This document shows positions 12,384 to 26,230 of a DNA stretch of 64,000 bases, in pieces. Numbering within the stretch: the first letter of the stretch is position 1; every line of letters begins with the position of its first letter. Below the pieces are notes generated by a model, which searched no databases, had not been told where the DNA came from, and saw only the letters and a program-made list of their open reading frames with translations. A program made the position numbers and the translations under genes. This DNA is from Welwitschia mirabilis (lineage: Eukaryota > Gnetophyta > Gnetopsida > Welwitschiales), in the NCBI GenBank assembly GCA_051453625.1, contig JBOZIK010000001.1:263819298-263883297 (forward strand), written 5' to 3'.

Positions 12384-14619
12384 CTTGGCATGGATTCTAA
12401 TGTAATTTTTCCAAAAAATTTTGTGAATTTTCATTATAGATGTAACCCTTTCCATTGGAAAGAGAGCATAAATATTTTAATTGATTTGGTATATTTCATT
12501 TCGTTTTGATTGTGCTTCCATTATTCTTTATAATTTAATAATTATTCATTACATTCTTAATTTAGTTTCATAATCCATTTGATGATTTCTTGCTAAAATA
12601 TTATCATAATGCATCTAAACTAGGTTCTCTAGCTTAGTTTTTCTTTTTTTTTTTGTTTTCACTTTTATTTTTTATTAGAAATTAATGTGAGTATAAGAGA
12701 TAATAGTTGAATATATAAATTTATTTTACTTCATTTCCCATATTTTTCATTTCAAAATTTTTTATTTCTATATGAACTATCTATGCATATAACTAGTTTC
12801 ATAGGTAATGTGAGTTCTTGTGTAAATTATTTTCTTTCTTTTTCTTGTGTGTTATTTCTTTATTAGTGATTCATTTACAAATTCATCAAAGAATCAATTT
12901 TTATTACATTTAATTATAGTAAAGTACATTTTTAATATAGTAATAGAATATTAGCACTATAGAATTGATGTTGTTTGCCTTTCTTTTAGGTGCACATGAA
13001 TGTTGAAGTTTACTTTTTTTTTCTTTTTTTTTTTATAATAGCATTTCATTGAACTTTTAGTACTAATAGTTAGAAAAATAGATTAGATACATTTGATAAC
13101 TTAAACATAGTTTCTATCATCTTAAATACACATTTAAAAGCTTCTTAAGATAATGCAAGACTATTTATGATTATCCTATCAAGGTGAAAGAGGTTTTCAT
13201 CTATATTAAGTAATGTTTTCTTTATGTAGAATTGGGAATTAATCTATAAAAGCTATCTTTACTCAATCTCCATGACCACTTATCTAGCTTTTATAAGAAG
13301 GAAGGAAATAAGATCCTATTTTTTTCCCTGATATAATAAAATTAGTTCTTTCATGTTAATATGTTACTTTATTTATTTTATTTACTTTGGTTTTGTTGAT
13401 AATAATTAAAATTATTTTATTATGACTTTCTACATGGTATAATAGAAATAATTCTTAGCAATAAATCCTAAATCTTCTTTTAGACATCATGAGAAAAATA
13501 CTATAACTTTGTAATATCGTAACTTTAATTACCCTAATTAAGCATTATTTTTTAACATTATTAACTAGAACGAACAATGATTGCTAAGATCAATTCCTAT
13601 TTAGGCCTTATTAAAACATTATAAGATTTAAAATAATTAAATAATATAGTTATTAATGAACTATAGATCTTTTTGGTTTTCATATAATAACCATATCAAA
13701 ATTGTGTCCTATATTTATTTATATCTTTGTTTTTACATAAAGATATCTTATATAAAGTTAATGGGATGTTAACTTATTTTCTCATATACAATGGATAAGT
13801 TTCAGGATAGTACCTAAATAATATAATAGAAGGTTACAACTCCCATTAATGGCATTTCAACTCAATATCTAACCACTCTCTAGACATGAGTTGGTTCTAC
13901 TTTAGTATCTAGACTATACTAACATGACTGGGCTCAACTTCATAAGCTTAGATTTCATCTTACTATACCCCTAATACAGGTAACAGGTAGTACATGATAT
14001 AGGTACATCCTTACAATTAACTCCTAGTTCCTCCTTCAATACCAACAAATCAAGATATTAAGTTAAAATAAGTCCATGCATGAGTAGGAAAGAAGAGTGA
14101 TGATTAAATACACTTCTAGAAGGGTTTATAAATAAAAGTGCAATGCAACTGATCTTGGTGATGAAATATAAGTATGGGGATGAATCATTATTAAGATTAT
14201 CTTAATTTAATTAAATAAATATATCCTAAAAATACAAGAATACAATTATGTGGATATTTAATGGATTGTTTACCTAGTAGAAAGTAATTCTCATCATCAT
14301 TGGATTTATTTTAAGAAACAATCATAAAGAAGAAAAACAAAGTATATAAGCATCATTTTTTATTTCATATAAAATAAAAATTATATATTTTCAAAGTAAA
14401 ATAGTGAAAATAAATGAAATAAAGAATCCCTTTATTTTTCTACATTATAATAATTCATTTCAAATAAGGCACATTAATACATCCAAGTTCTATGATAGAA
14501 ACATGCTCCATTTATGGAACAAAGATAATTTATAATCCCCCTTCATAAATTTTAAGTAGTTATGCTAGAATAAAGTTAAGTAAAAAATATATATATTTTA
14601 TTAGAAACAAACATTAATA
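12384..14619. other. Interior between the two G repeats, no recognisable gene
   Basis: About 2.2 kb with long T tracts (12630-12655, 13010-13035). On the minus strand at about 14550-14535 there is a polypurine-like GAAGGGGGAT, which could belong to an older nested LTR. I find no reading frame with recognisable domains, so if G is a retroelement it is non-autonomous. Confidence 0.5.
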
Positions 14620-16625
14620 AAGCTAAGTAATTTAAGCTATACATCTCTAGAATTATTAAGTAGACAACCCTAATGTTTATACTTGAAATGCAAGAATAAG
14701 GCCTAAATATTAATGAATAGTATACAAAAAATGATTAAAAAATAAATTCAAGTTAAATAGAAATTATATATAGTATTTAAAATGATTTGGTATTAGCATT
14801 AGATAATTTTCTATAATTATTAAAATTATTTACAAATTTTCTTAGTTTTAAAAGGCATTAAAACTAAATTTTTTAATTAATTATTTAAAATTATAAAAAT
14901 AAATTAGACTTACTTTTCTTAAATTATTTTTTTAATATTATCCTTCAAAACTAATTTCTTAAATATAAATAAGTGTAGATACATTTCATATGTTAAACTT
15001 TAATTATAAAAATTACCTAAATTTTAAAGTTACTAAAATAATACTCTTCAGTAAAATGACTCTAACTTTTAATATACCTAGAGTCTTCAAATGAGTAAAT
15101 ATGTTTTGAATATACTATTAATTTTTTATAGGTTGAATTATTTAATGTTTAACCAAAATGTTTTATTAGTTCTAAAAATTGAGACTTTTTACATGCAAAT
15201 TTTCCTTGTAATTTTTGAATTATTTTTAGAAAATAAATTCTAAAAATTATTTCACTCTCAAAAAAATTATTGTTACTTTTAAATTCTTAACATGATTTTA
15301 AACCTATTAAAAAATTTCATAAATGTCTACTTTGTATTAAATGAGTTATATATTTCTTAAGTTATGCTTAACTTTTGGGAAAAAGTAAACTTAAAGTAAA
15401 CTAAGGACAAGAGAACTCATACTAATTTTTATAAATAAAAAGTAATTAAATAACTAAAATTTTATAATAAAAGTTAGTATTCAAGTATGTAAAATGCAAT
15501 TATAAGTGATATAAACTTATAGTAATAAATAATGCATCAAGTACCTTTAGCCTTAGCATTTTCTAAGAAGTACCTAGTTTAAACAGAGTTTGAGGATCGA
15601 AATCATTCATCCTAATAAGAACTCTACTAAAAATTTAATGCAAAATGTATTTTAATAATAAGATAATATAAAATAACATCAGTATCCAAAATTATAGTAA
15701 ATCCCCTAGTCACTTGGCCAAAATATTGATTATATACATAGAAGCTAAATATGTTAAGAGGTCCCTTAATTCTCTTTCTTATCTTATTCTATGTCCATGG
15801 AAGGGAAAATATCCATTCATAGTCCCATCAATAAAACATGTAAAGATATCCCTTAAATCTCTTTTTTTCTAGTATCAACTAATGAAAGAGAAAATACAAA
15901 TACTACATTAATATGACAATCATATGCATAGGCCTAATGCAAGAAATGCTAGCATGAAGTTAAATTCTTATGAAAGAAGAATCTACTTGGAGGAAAAAGT
16001 ATTGATGATCTTCAAATAATATTGATAAAGTCACAAGCTCTAAGTTCCTATCTCCAAGCTTACAATCTCCAAGCTTCGAACTCTAAGAATATTAGCTTGA
16101 GAAGAAAGAAGAGGACTCTATTTACAAATAAATGATATACTAAAGGTCCTTGATATAATTGGTTAAAGACTATTCACATAATTTTACTTGTAAGATAAAG
16201 AAATATATTTTTGATTAATAAGATTAATCAATAAAAAATTGGATGAAATTTGTATAATATTGATATGAACATTTGAATGACAATGATAAGATTAATCAAT
16301 GACAAGTTAGATGGACTTTGTGTAGAAGTGATATGAGCATATGAATGATTATGACCAGATTGATTAATGACAAGTTGAATGATCTTATATAGAAGTGACA
16401 CTGACATATGAATGACTAATTATAATATTTATTAATGAAAAGTTGTAACCTATTATATAAGAAGTAAAAATAATGTACAAATAACAAAAGTAATCTTATT
16501 TATAACTCATTCACCTAATTTGAGTGAGCAATTTTCTTTCTTTAATTAGCAATATTAACTACATGAATTATTCCCTTCCTTCTTAATCCTTTATAAGCTA
16601 ATAATCAATGCAAAACATATTTAAC
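14620..16625. repeat. Direct repeat G, right copy (LTR-like, ~2.0 kb)
   Basis: Partner of 10382-12383. Both copies share the block reading gtagacaaccctaatg, the gtcccttaattct block, the atgcataggcctaatg block, the 68-bp array and the attcccttnttcttaatc end. The divergence looks too large for a recent insertion. Confidence 0.7.
16222..16480. repeat. 68-bp tandem repeat within right G copy
   Basis: Unit starts at 16222, 16290, 16358 and 16426 (the last mutated to tatt), again exactly 68 bp apart, matching the array at 11981-12240. Confidence 0.85.
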
Positions 16626-16851
16626 ATACATTAGAAGAACAAATGCACCAATTTTAAAGTTATCATGTGACAAAATAAGAAAAATAATATTTTATGTATA
16701 AAGTACTTTCACCAATATCAATAAGGATAAAAGTTATGATAGAATAAATTCTACTCATTTATCCTTTATAGTTTATGAAGAAGAGTGCATGTTATTATTC
16801 ACATGTTTACACTCTTCATAATCCATCACATTAACAACACAAATCACAAGA

Positions 16852-16942
16852 AAGAAATGTCATAATTAAATGTAAGAAAAATATCATAATCAGATGTAAG
16901 AAAATGTCATAGTTGAATGTAAGAAATTATCATAGTTGAACA
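16852..16942. repeat. Short tandem repeat, four ~23-bp units
   Basis: Four copies of a gaaa-tgtcataattgaatgtaa-type unit follow one another with 1-4 differences each. No function is evident. Confidence 0.75.
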
Positions 16943-18918
16943 TAGTAATCTTAATTTTCACTTACTTATTTATTATTTTACTTTTATTAAGTAATTTTAA
17001 TTTTTTTCTCTTTATTTTTAGATTTGATTCAACTATTCAACCATATAAAGAACTTGTCTAATCATAAATTAGATTAAAAAATTATTATGATTATTATTAT
17101 TTTAAATAATAAAAAATATCCAAAACTAGAATTAATTAATTAAGTAATATTATGAGTACTTATAATTCAAAATATATCTTTGGCATAAGAAATGTAATAC
17201 ATTATTAATTAAAATGCTACACATTAATTCTTATTAAAGAAAAAATAATTTTCATTAAAATTTGATATCCAAATGTATTACATAATTTAGAGGCTCTCAT
17301 AATCATGTAATTATGTTTACTAAGTAAAGNNNNNNNNNNNNNNNNNNNNNNNNNNNNNNNNNNNNNNNNNNNNNNNNNNNNNNNNNNNNNNNNNNNNNNN
17401 NNNNNNNNNNNNNNNNNNNNNNNNNNNNNNNNNNNNNNNNNNNNNNNNNNNNNNNNNNNNNNNNNNNNNNNNNNNNNNNNNNNNNNNNNNNNNNNNNNNN
17501 NNNNNNNNNNNNNNNNNNNNNNNNNNNNNNNNNNNNNNNNNNNNNNNNNNNNNNNNNNNNNNNNNNNNNNNNNNNNNNNNNNNNNNNNNNNNNNNNNNNN
17601 NNNNNNNNNNNNNNNNNNNNNNNNNNNNNNNNNNNNNNNNNNNNNNNNNNNNNNNNNNNNNNNNNNNNNNNNNNNNNNNNNNNNNNNNNNNNNNNNNNNN
17701 NNNNNNNNNNNNNNNNNNNNNNNNNNNNNNNNNNNNNNNNNNNNNNNNNNNNNNNNNNNNNNNNNNNNNNNNNNNNNNNNNNNNNNNNNNNNNNNNNNNN
17801 NNNNNNNNNNNNNNNNNNNNNNNNNNNNNNNNNNNNNNNNNNNNNNNNNNNNNNNNNNNNNNNNNNNNNNNNNNNNNNNNNNNNNNNNNNNNNNNNNNNN
17901 NNNNNNNNNNNNNNNNNNNNNNNNNNNNNNNNNNNNNNNNNNNNNNNNNNNNNNNNNNNNNNNNNNNNNNNNNNNNNNNNNNNNNNNNNNNNNNNNNNNN
18001 NNNNNNNNNNNNNNNNNNNNNNNNNNNNNNNNNNNNNNNNNNNNNNNNNNNNNNNNNNNNNNNNNNNNNNNNNNNNNNNNNNNNNNNNNNNNNNNNNNNN
18101 NNNNNNNNNNNNNNNNNNNNNNNNNNNNNNNNNNNNNNNNNNNNNNNNNNNNNNNNNTGGGTATTTATTCATATGATGAATTAAATGATCTAATAAGATT
18201 TCATTCTCTATAAAAACTAGAAATTTTAAGTATTTCTAAATTGAAAGATTATTGTTATGATAATGAGTTAAATTTGATGTATTTTTTTAGGCAAATTAAT
18301 TCTTAATAACATCTTTAATGGATATTAAAGGTTTATCATTCTTATGGGGATTTTCACATTTGTTTTATTTACCACATCATATGCTTATATAGCCAGTAAC
18401 ACTCTAGATTTTATGGAATCATCTTTCTTTTTCTTTATTTACTGTATCTTGGATGTAATTAAAAGGCTTTCTACTATACTAGTTAAGCATAATTCATAGG
18501 GCCAAGGACTTAATTCTTGGATTGAGTAAGCTAATATATTGAGGAATCTTTCTTACTTAAGATAGATACTAATCATGTCATGATGATATGTTTTAGTATT
18601 AAGACTAATGAGGATGCAAATTTGAAGAATTATTTTAGGTTACAAGGTTATAAAATTTATCTTCATTTATTTAGTTCATAATGCATAAAATCTCATCTAT
18701 TAAAAATTTAGACTAATTATTAATAAAATGAAAGTTATCCATTGCATGGCTTAAAATAAAATGTGATAGCTATAGGTAGCTAAAGCATGGATTAAATGTT
18801 GAAGGTAAATTTATTTTTTAAAATGTTTTTAAATTTCTTATAACTAATTAAAAAATCTAATAATTTATATTTAATTAATAAATAGTAATTATAGGTAGAG
18901 ATGAATTCCATCTAATTG
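16943..18918. other. Unassigned A+T-rich sequence with an 828-bp gap
   Basis: Positions 17330-18157 are N. The remaining ~1.1 kb is A+T-rich and shows no frame, LTR or repeat that I can identify. Confidence 0.6.
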
Positions 18919-20897
18919 AATAATGTTACAGTGTGAATTTATGAAATCTTTAACTCCTTAGGCAGAAACCTGTAAATCAAAATACTTGTAGAAAACAAAC
19001 ATTGGTAAAGACAGGAGTTAACCTAAATGTCATAATCTATTTGAGGCACTAGGCTAGAAGTTCAAGAATTGATTTCATAAAGTATTTTAGTATTTTTTAT
19101 TTTATTAAATAAAAGTAAATAATAATGCAAATGCAATGCAAGATGAATGATGATGAAATGCAATGGAAGAAATGCAAATGTAGTGAATCAATTTGGGTTC
19201 TAATACTCCTATCATAAGAATTAATCTTTATAACTTAGATCAATTAGGAAGAGTTTTATTACTTTTCCTTAGTCAACATAAACTAAAAGAAATTTCAAAT
19301 AGAATATGGATAATATAAATATGAAAATAAAATGAAATAAAATGCAATGGAAAATCTAAACTAACAAAGTCAATCTTAACAAAGCTTACCCTTATTATCT
19401 AAATAAAATATAGAGTTATTACCAAACTATAATCAACTTAAACCATAAGGACCATTACATAATAGTATTAAAAAGAGTAATTAAATTGATCATCAACTTT
19501 TACATACACTTACAACAAAGTAGCAGCACCTCAATGGAAGATACTTAACTCAACACCAAGGTAAACTTCTCTCTGTAGCTACTAGATGCACCTTTATCCT
19601 TAAATCTTCCATCATAAGAATATCTGATACAAAATATGGAAATAAAAGTGAAGAAAAGGAAGGGTATTTATAGTTTTACATTGAAGTTCTAGAAGCTCAA
19701 TCCTAAGAGTTAGAGAAGAAAGCCTAGCAACTCATATGGGTCACATGATCCCATTACAAAGATAAGTTTTTCTATCCATATAAAAATAGGTGTCATCCTA
19801 ACTATCTTAGGGATGATAATAGAGACATTTTAATACATGTCAAAAGGTGATTCATCTGCTTTAGCCCTGTAGTCAACTCTGTAGATTCCATCCATGTCAG
19901 TAGTTCTATCATCTTGCATGTTATGAGGATGGTAGAGGGAACGCTAGTCCTCTCCATCTTCCAGCTCAGGTGAAATCAGTCTTCNNNNNNNNNNNNNNNN
20001 NNNNNNNNNNNNNNNNNNNNNNNNNNNNNNNNNNNNNNNNNNNNNNNNNNNNNNNNNNNNNNNNNNNNNNNNNNNNNNNNNNNNNNNNNNNNNNNNNNNN
20101 NNNNNNNNNNNNNNNNNNNNNNNNNNNNNNNNNNNNNNNNNNNNNNNNNNNNNNNNNNNNNNNNNNNNNNNNNNNNNNNNNNNNNNNNNNNNNNNNNNNN
20201 NNNNNNNNNNNNNNNNNNNNNNNNNNNNNNNNNNNNNNNNNNNNNNNNNNNNNNNNNNNNNNNNNNNNNNNNNNNNNNNNNNNNNNNNNNNNNNNNNNNN
20301 NNNNNNNNNNNNNNNNNNNNNNNNNNNNNNNNNNNNNNNNNNNNNNNNNNNNNNNNNNNNNNNNNNNNNNNNNNNNNNNNNNNNNNNNNNNNNNNNNNNN
20401 NNNNNNNNNNNNNNNNNNNNNNNNNNNNNNNNNNNNNNNNNNNNNNNNNNNNNNNNNNNNNNNNNNNNNNNNNNNNNNNNNNNNNNNNNNNNNNNNNNNN
20501 NNNNNNNNNNNNNNNNNNNNNNNNNNNNNNNNNNNNNNNNNNNNNNNNNNNNNNNNNNNNNNNNNNNNNNNNNNNNNNNNNNNNNNNNNNNNNNNNNNNN
20601 NNNNNNNNNNNNNNNNNNNNNNNNNNNNNNNNNNNNNNNNNNNNNNNNNNNNNNNNNNNNNNNNNNNNNNNNNNNNNNNNNNNNNNNNNNNNNNNNNNNN
20701 NNTAATCCTTTCTACAAAGCATGAAGTATCAAAATACACTTGATATGCCTTCAAATATGCTAATAATCACATGTTTTAGTGAACATCCTACCAGTTATCC
20801 ATAATCATTAAAATTGCATCTAAACCTGTATAAATGTCCCACGAAAGTACTTAAAATAAACCATCAAATTCCTATAAATTAGCATCACTACAAATAA
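18919..20897 (-). mobile_element. Solo LTR of family A (copy A2) with target duplication
   Basis: The LTR runs 18924-20892. On the minus strand it starts TGTAGTGATGCTAATTT and ends CACTGTAACA. It is flanked on both sides by AATAA (18919-18923 and 20893-20897), the 5-bp target duplication expected for Ty3/Gypsy integration. No internal sequence adjoins it, so it arose by LTR-LTR recombination. Related LTRs are at 2409-3777 and 46531-47760. Positions 19985-20702 are N. As the related LTRs are 1.2-1.4 kb, the 718-N gap is probably oversized. Confidence 0.85.
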
Positions 20898-21978
20898 CCA
20901 AGTCATCTAAAATAAAAGTGCTTAGTTAGAGGAAAGTTAAGTAGCAAAGAAATTGTAGAAGGATGTGCATATTCTACACCTAAAGCATGTTCTTAATAGG
21001 TTATTAAGAAGGATCATCATGGCTAAGGAGGGTTTATGCATGTTTTATCATAAGTAGTGGATGTCAAAGAAACATTTACAAGAATCCATTCAATGTATTA
21101 TGAAATTGGTAAATCATTAATACATTAAATATGTAACCATGATATGTCTACTCTTTGATGACATTAAAGGGAAATTATTCTTATCACACTATATATTTCA
21201 TCATGTGGTGCCTTCTCACATACTCCTAAGGGTCATAATAATTAAGATTCCCTTAAACAATCTTAGGAGTAGCCTATGTGGTACTTATGTTTATAGAACA
21301 TATTTTATTACATTACATTTTTATTTTTTAAAATGAAATTACCTTTTTAATATTTTTAAAAATAGTTAAAAGAAATTTTCAAAATTAGTTTTTCTCCTAA
21401 TACTAATTGTAACAATTGAATCTCTTAAATTATTTTGATCATTAAATTTAAATAAAATAGTTTAAGAAATAATTGTAAATAATAATCAAGGATATACAAA
21501 TATCCATATAAAAAATATTAATAGTGAAAACCTTAAAAGATAAATGAAATTAATGACTAATATTTTATTAATAAATGCTTTCTCTCAAAATCGGGGTCTT
21601 AGCCAAAGTAAGAGACCTAATTAAATGGATTAGAAAAGTATATTGCTTACTAGTTATATTGACCTCAAGGATACATCCTATTCTATGTGAATCTCATGTA
21701 CGTGCTTCATTTTAATCAAATAATCCCTTTTAATGGTAATAAAAGGATGTAAAAGGATTTTCACACCTTATGCAAGGTTCAAACTCCTTCGATGATGGTT
21801 TTGACTTCCACTTTAACTATTATTTGTTAATTTCTTAGTAACATGTTTAATTCATTCCAAAGACATGACATTTATCTCAAATGAATGATTATGTCATTAT
21901 TACATCATAATTTTTAATTTTAAAAAGAATACATATCTGCTTTATTAACACTTTGTATTTGTAACATGCGATAGATAA

Positions 21979-22021
<43 letters not shown>

Positions 22022-24491
22022 GAAGAGAATTAGCTTATAGAGGTTTTAACTTTAAGATAAAGGAATATATTCCATGGACTTTGGAGAATGATGTTAAGAT
22101 AGCACATGGAAATTATGCAAGTATTCAATGAGCTTTAGTGGATCCTATTTAATAAATAACTCAGAGCTACTTAAGTAAGAAGATCATCTTTAGTGTCATC
22201 CAATTCTTTACTCTTCTCCCTTTCTCTTCTCCCTATCTCTCTCTATATCTCCTATTTTTTACTTTCTTTATTATATGTAATGTTTTCTTTAATGTTACAT
22301 GTAATGTTTTCTAAGTAATGATATAATGTATGTGTTCTTTACATATAAGATGATATGTAATATTTTCTAACTTTTTAACTTACTTTAAATATTAGGGATA
22401 ATTTATAAATTTGTTTTTCTTGTTTAAGGAGGATGAAAATAAGTGTTATTTTTATAAAGATTACATTTAAAATCATGCACATGAAATTGAAATTAACAAT
22501 TTTTCTTTACTTAGAAAATTTTAAAAATTGAGAAATTTAACTAAGAAAATACAAATTTTTCATGATGATCTTAAATCTAACATTGTAGTTAATATGACTA
22601 GAATTAGATTTTGCTAATATATGACTACAAACTATGATTTTAGTAAGTAAGAATTCATTTATCAGTATGGTACAAAGATAAGGTACATAAATTTTCTAAC
22701 TTTTAAGAGAGTCTATATACCACTTTAGTGTGCAATTTGCTAAGAAACTAGCAAATGGCTAGTTATAGGATATCTTTATACTTATAGTTTCATATTATAG
22801 AATCTTTTATTATAGCACATAAATTTATTTTTTAAGGTTGTGTATACCATGTTAATATATTTATCGATTACTAAAATTATTATTAAAAAGGATTTTTCAG
22901 ATTATTTTATCTAAAGAGCAACCCAGTTGCTTAGATTTCATGGAAGATGATCTATCTAAGAATATTAGTATTAGGATTAGTTTCTTAGAGGAAGGGGTGG
23001 ATAAGAAAACTTAAAGGAATTTTTGATTGAATAATAAAAATTAATTATACTATCCATTTGATTTAGTAAGATCCTATTGAGGTTAATAACTAAAGAAAAT
23101 AAATTACAAGGGGCATTATAAAAAAATGTATTTTTTATTTATATGATATAGTAGTATAATAGTTATGAGAATTTTTACTATCTCCCACTCTATAAAGTAA
23201 AATTTCTAGTATTCCTTGATTAAGTAGAAATTTACTATTTAGCATGATTTTTGGTATAATAAGTGCATTATAATTAAGAAAAGACTATTATAATAAGATG
23301 GAGTTAGATATAATAAGTTAGAAAAATATTAGACGAATTTAATAAAAAATGGTTGTATATCGAAATGTTTGATAAATCTTGAAAGTCTCATAAAATAAGG
23401 TATTAAAAGTAATAATTTTTCATTATTTTAGAACTAAAATACTCCACTTAGAGGTAATTTTGTACTTTTTAAGAGACAAAAGCATCGAATGTTTGATAAC
23501 TATAAAACAATGGATTTGAATCCATTTTGAGGCAAATTATGATTCTTAGGATTAAGAGGTTAAGATCTAAAGTGGATATGTGGAGAATGAAGGACTAATT
23601 AAACTATTAGTCCTTAGAGATAATTCATAGTTTCTGTTTAATTATCATATTTCATCTAGTTCTAATGTGATACTTTTGACTCATTTAAATGTTAGATACA
23701 TAACATTAGAACTTATTATAACATATTAGGATGTGAATAGTTTAGAAATTTTCATTTTGGAAGCTATAACTTAGTCTTTTCTAAGTAAAATTTGATGTTT
23801 TCATGTTATACAATTTATAAGCAATGTAATTAAGTTACTTCACATTTTTAAAGTTCTGATAGTTACCATAATATTTCCTAGTGGATATTCATGATGTAGC
23901 ACCATGAAACTATTCATCCTTTTAGAAATTGAATCACAAGTGGATAATTAAAAGTTTCTACACATACATCACTTGAAATCGATCCAAGTTCATCTATGCA
24001 AACTATCCTTTAATGTTAAAATGGAAATAAAAGACTAAGTTCATGTTACAAAACTTATTTTATGACATTTTCATGCTTTATTTTATATCAAAAGGAGTTA
24101 TGAACACATTTATCTCTCTTATTTCTTATCTTTCAAGTTAATATTCTTCATTCCTTATTCTCATTCATTATTGAATTATACATTCATTCTCATCCTCATA
24201 CGTAGCCTCATAATACCATTTTATAATCTATTTCTTTCATTTCCATCCATCTAAAGAACATTACTAAGTGATGAAGTACATGTAATTGAATTGATAAAGA
24301 AGAGAAGAAGGCATTAAATCTTACAATAATTGGATTAAAGACTAATAAAAAGAGATGTGATTGAATCTAAAACTAGTAAGTGTTTTTTTCCTTATGTATT
24401 TATGCTTATGATTTTATGATTTATTGATTTTTATCATGCATTTCTTTTGATTTAATTAGACTTTTATAGCATATTATATATTTAGTGCTAA
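20898..24491. other. Unassigned A+T-rich stretch left of element C
   Basis: No domain-bearing frame is visible. It contains a (CT)n microsatellite at 21984-22016 and moderately pyrimidine-rich sequence at 22195-22270. Its right edge, tagcatattatatatttag at about 24468-24486, continues the repeat found right of element C at 45960-46013. This was therefore the insertion target of C. Confidence 0.6.
21984..22016. repeat. (CT)n microsatellite
   Basis: An uninterrupted run of about 16 CT units. Confidence 0.95.
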
Positions 24492-25078
24492 TAGGATGTA
24501 ACAATCTAAAATCCACAATAGAAAACTTTTAGTTTACTGTGATACTAAAGTATAACATCCTAAAAATTTTTAACTTAAGGACTAGAATGATACTTGATGT
24601 AACCATCTCTACTGGAAAAATACTTAAAAAGTATTTTACTATAAAAATAAGTAACTTGAGCTATCTTTTATTTAAAATATACCATCTATGATTTAATTAA
24701 GAGTGTAATAAACCTATAAAACAGACATATACATATAATTTTACATTATAAGAGAGTAAGCAACATTTATAGCCCTTTCAATAAAAAGGAGATAATTACA
24801 TTCTAATAATATTCTTGAATTTATAACACTTCTTTTACTAAACTTGAGTATAATATCGATGTTCAAATAAATACACCAAATTATTAGGACATTCAAGGTC
24901 CATTAAATAAATACATGCATCTAAATAACAAGCATGAAAATAGCACTCAATCCATCTTACATCAACTAGCTTATTTCAAGGTCTTCCTTTGCAGTAGGTC
25001 CTATACATAAAAGCATGGTGTGAGAACTATAACTTCGTAGTTTTCATTATGGTCTATGACAAGGTTTAGGTAAGGGGA

Positions 25079-26051
25079 NNNNNNNNNNNNNNNNNNNNNN
25101 NNNNNNNNNNNNNNNNNNNNNNNNNNNNNNNNNNNNNNNNNNNNNNNNNNNNNNNNNNNNNNNNNNNNNNNNNNNNNNNNNNNNNNNNNNNNNNNNNNNN
25201 NNNNNNNNNNNNNNNNNNNNNNNNNNNNNNNNNNNNNNNNNNNNNNNNNNNNNNNNNNNNNNNNNNNNNNNNNNNNNNNNNNNNNNNNNNNNNNNNNNNN
25301 NNNNNNNNNNNNNNNNNNNNNNNNNNNNNNNNNNNNNNNNNNNNNNNNNNNNNNNNNNNNNNNNNNNNNNNNNNNNNNNNNNNNNNNNNNNNNNNNNNNN
25401 NNNNNNNNNNNNNNNNNNNNNNNNNNNNNNNNNNNNNNNNNNNNNNNNNNNNNNNNNNNNNNNNNNNNNNNNNNNNNNNNNNNNNNNNNNNNNNNNNNNN
25501 NNNNNNNNNNNNNNNNNNNNNNNNNNNNNNNNNNNNNNNNNNNNNNNNNNNNNNNNNNNNNNNNNNNNNNNNNNNNNNNNNNNNNNNNNNNNNNNNNNNN
25601 NNNNNNNNNNNNNNNNNNNNNNNNNNNNNNNNNNNNNNNNNNNNNNNNNNNNNNNNNNNNNNNNNNNNNNNNNNNNNNNNNNNNNNNNNNNNNNNNNNNN
25701 NNNNNNNNNNNNNNNNNNNNNNNNNNNNNNNNNNNNNNNNNNNNNNNNNNNNNNNNNNNNNNNNNNNNNNNNNNNNNNNNNNNNNNNNNNNNNNNNNNNN
25801 NNNNNNNNNNNNNNNNNNNNNNNNNNNNNNNNNNNNNNNNNNNNNNNNNNNNNNNNNNNNNNNNNNNNNNNNNNNNNNNNNNNNNNNNNNNNNNNNNNNN
25901 NNNNNNNNNNNNNNNNNNNNNNNNNNNNNNNNNNNNNNNNNNNNNNNNNNNNNNNNNNNNNNNNNNNNNNNNNNNNNNNNNNNNNNNNNNNNNNNNNNNN
26001 NNNNNNNNNNNNNNNNNNNNNNNNNNNNNNNNNNNNNNNNNNNNNNNNNNN
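25079..26051. other. Assembly gap (973 N)
   Basis: N run adjoining a 66-bp tandem array in the C LTR. The equivalent interval in the other LTR is only a few bases to tens of bases of array. Confidence 0.9.
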
Positions 26052-26230
26052 GGGGCCATTTACTCGCTTTACTCTCTAAAGGTAATTTATAGTAAACTAG
26101 ATGTAGATAACCACAAGGAGCTAATATACTCCCTTTACTCTTTAGAGGTAATTTACTATAATCCAAATCAACATATCTAGATAGGGCCATTTACTTTCTT
26201 TACTCTTTAGAGAAAATTTTTAGCAATCCA
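26052..26230. repeat. ~65-bp tandem repeat in the C 3' LTR
   Basis: Three units carrying ttnactttctttactctntagagg-like cores at about 26055, 26120 and 26188. They correspond to the array at 44766-44960. Confidence 0.75.

Noticed and set aside
16852-16942. Regular repeats as a CRISPR array
   Set aside because: The repeats are contiguous and diverged, without unique spacers, in a plant retroelement landscape.
17303-18172. 289-codon open frame
   Set aside because: Consists almost wholly of N; not a real reading frame. The same holds for the frames at 19966-20754 and 25001-26190.
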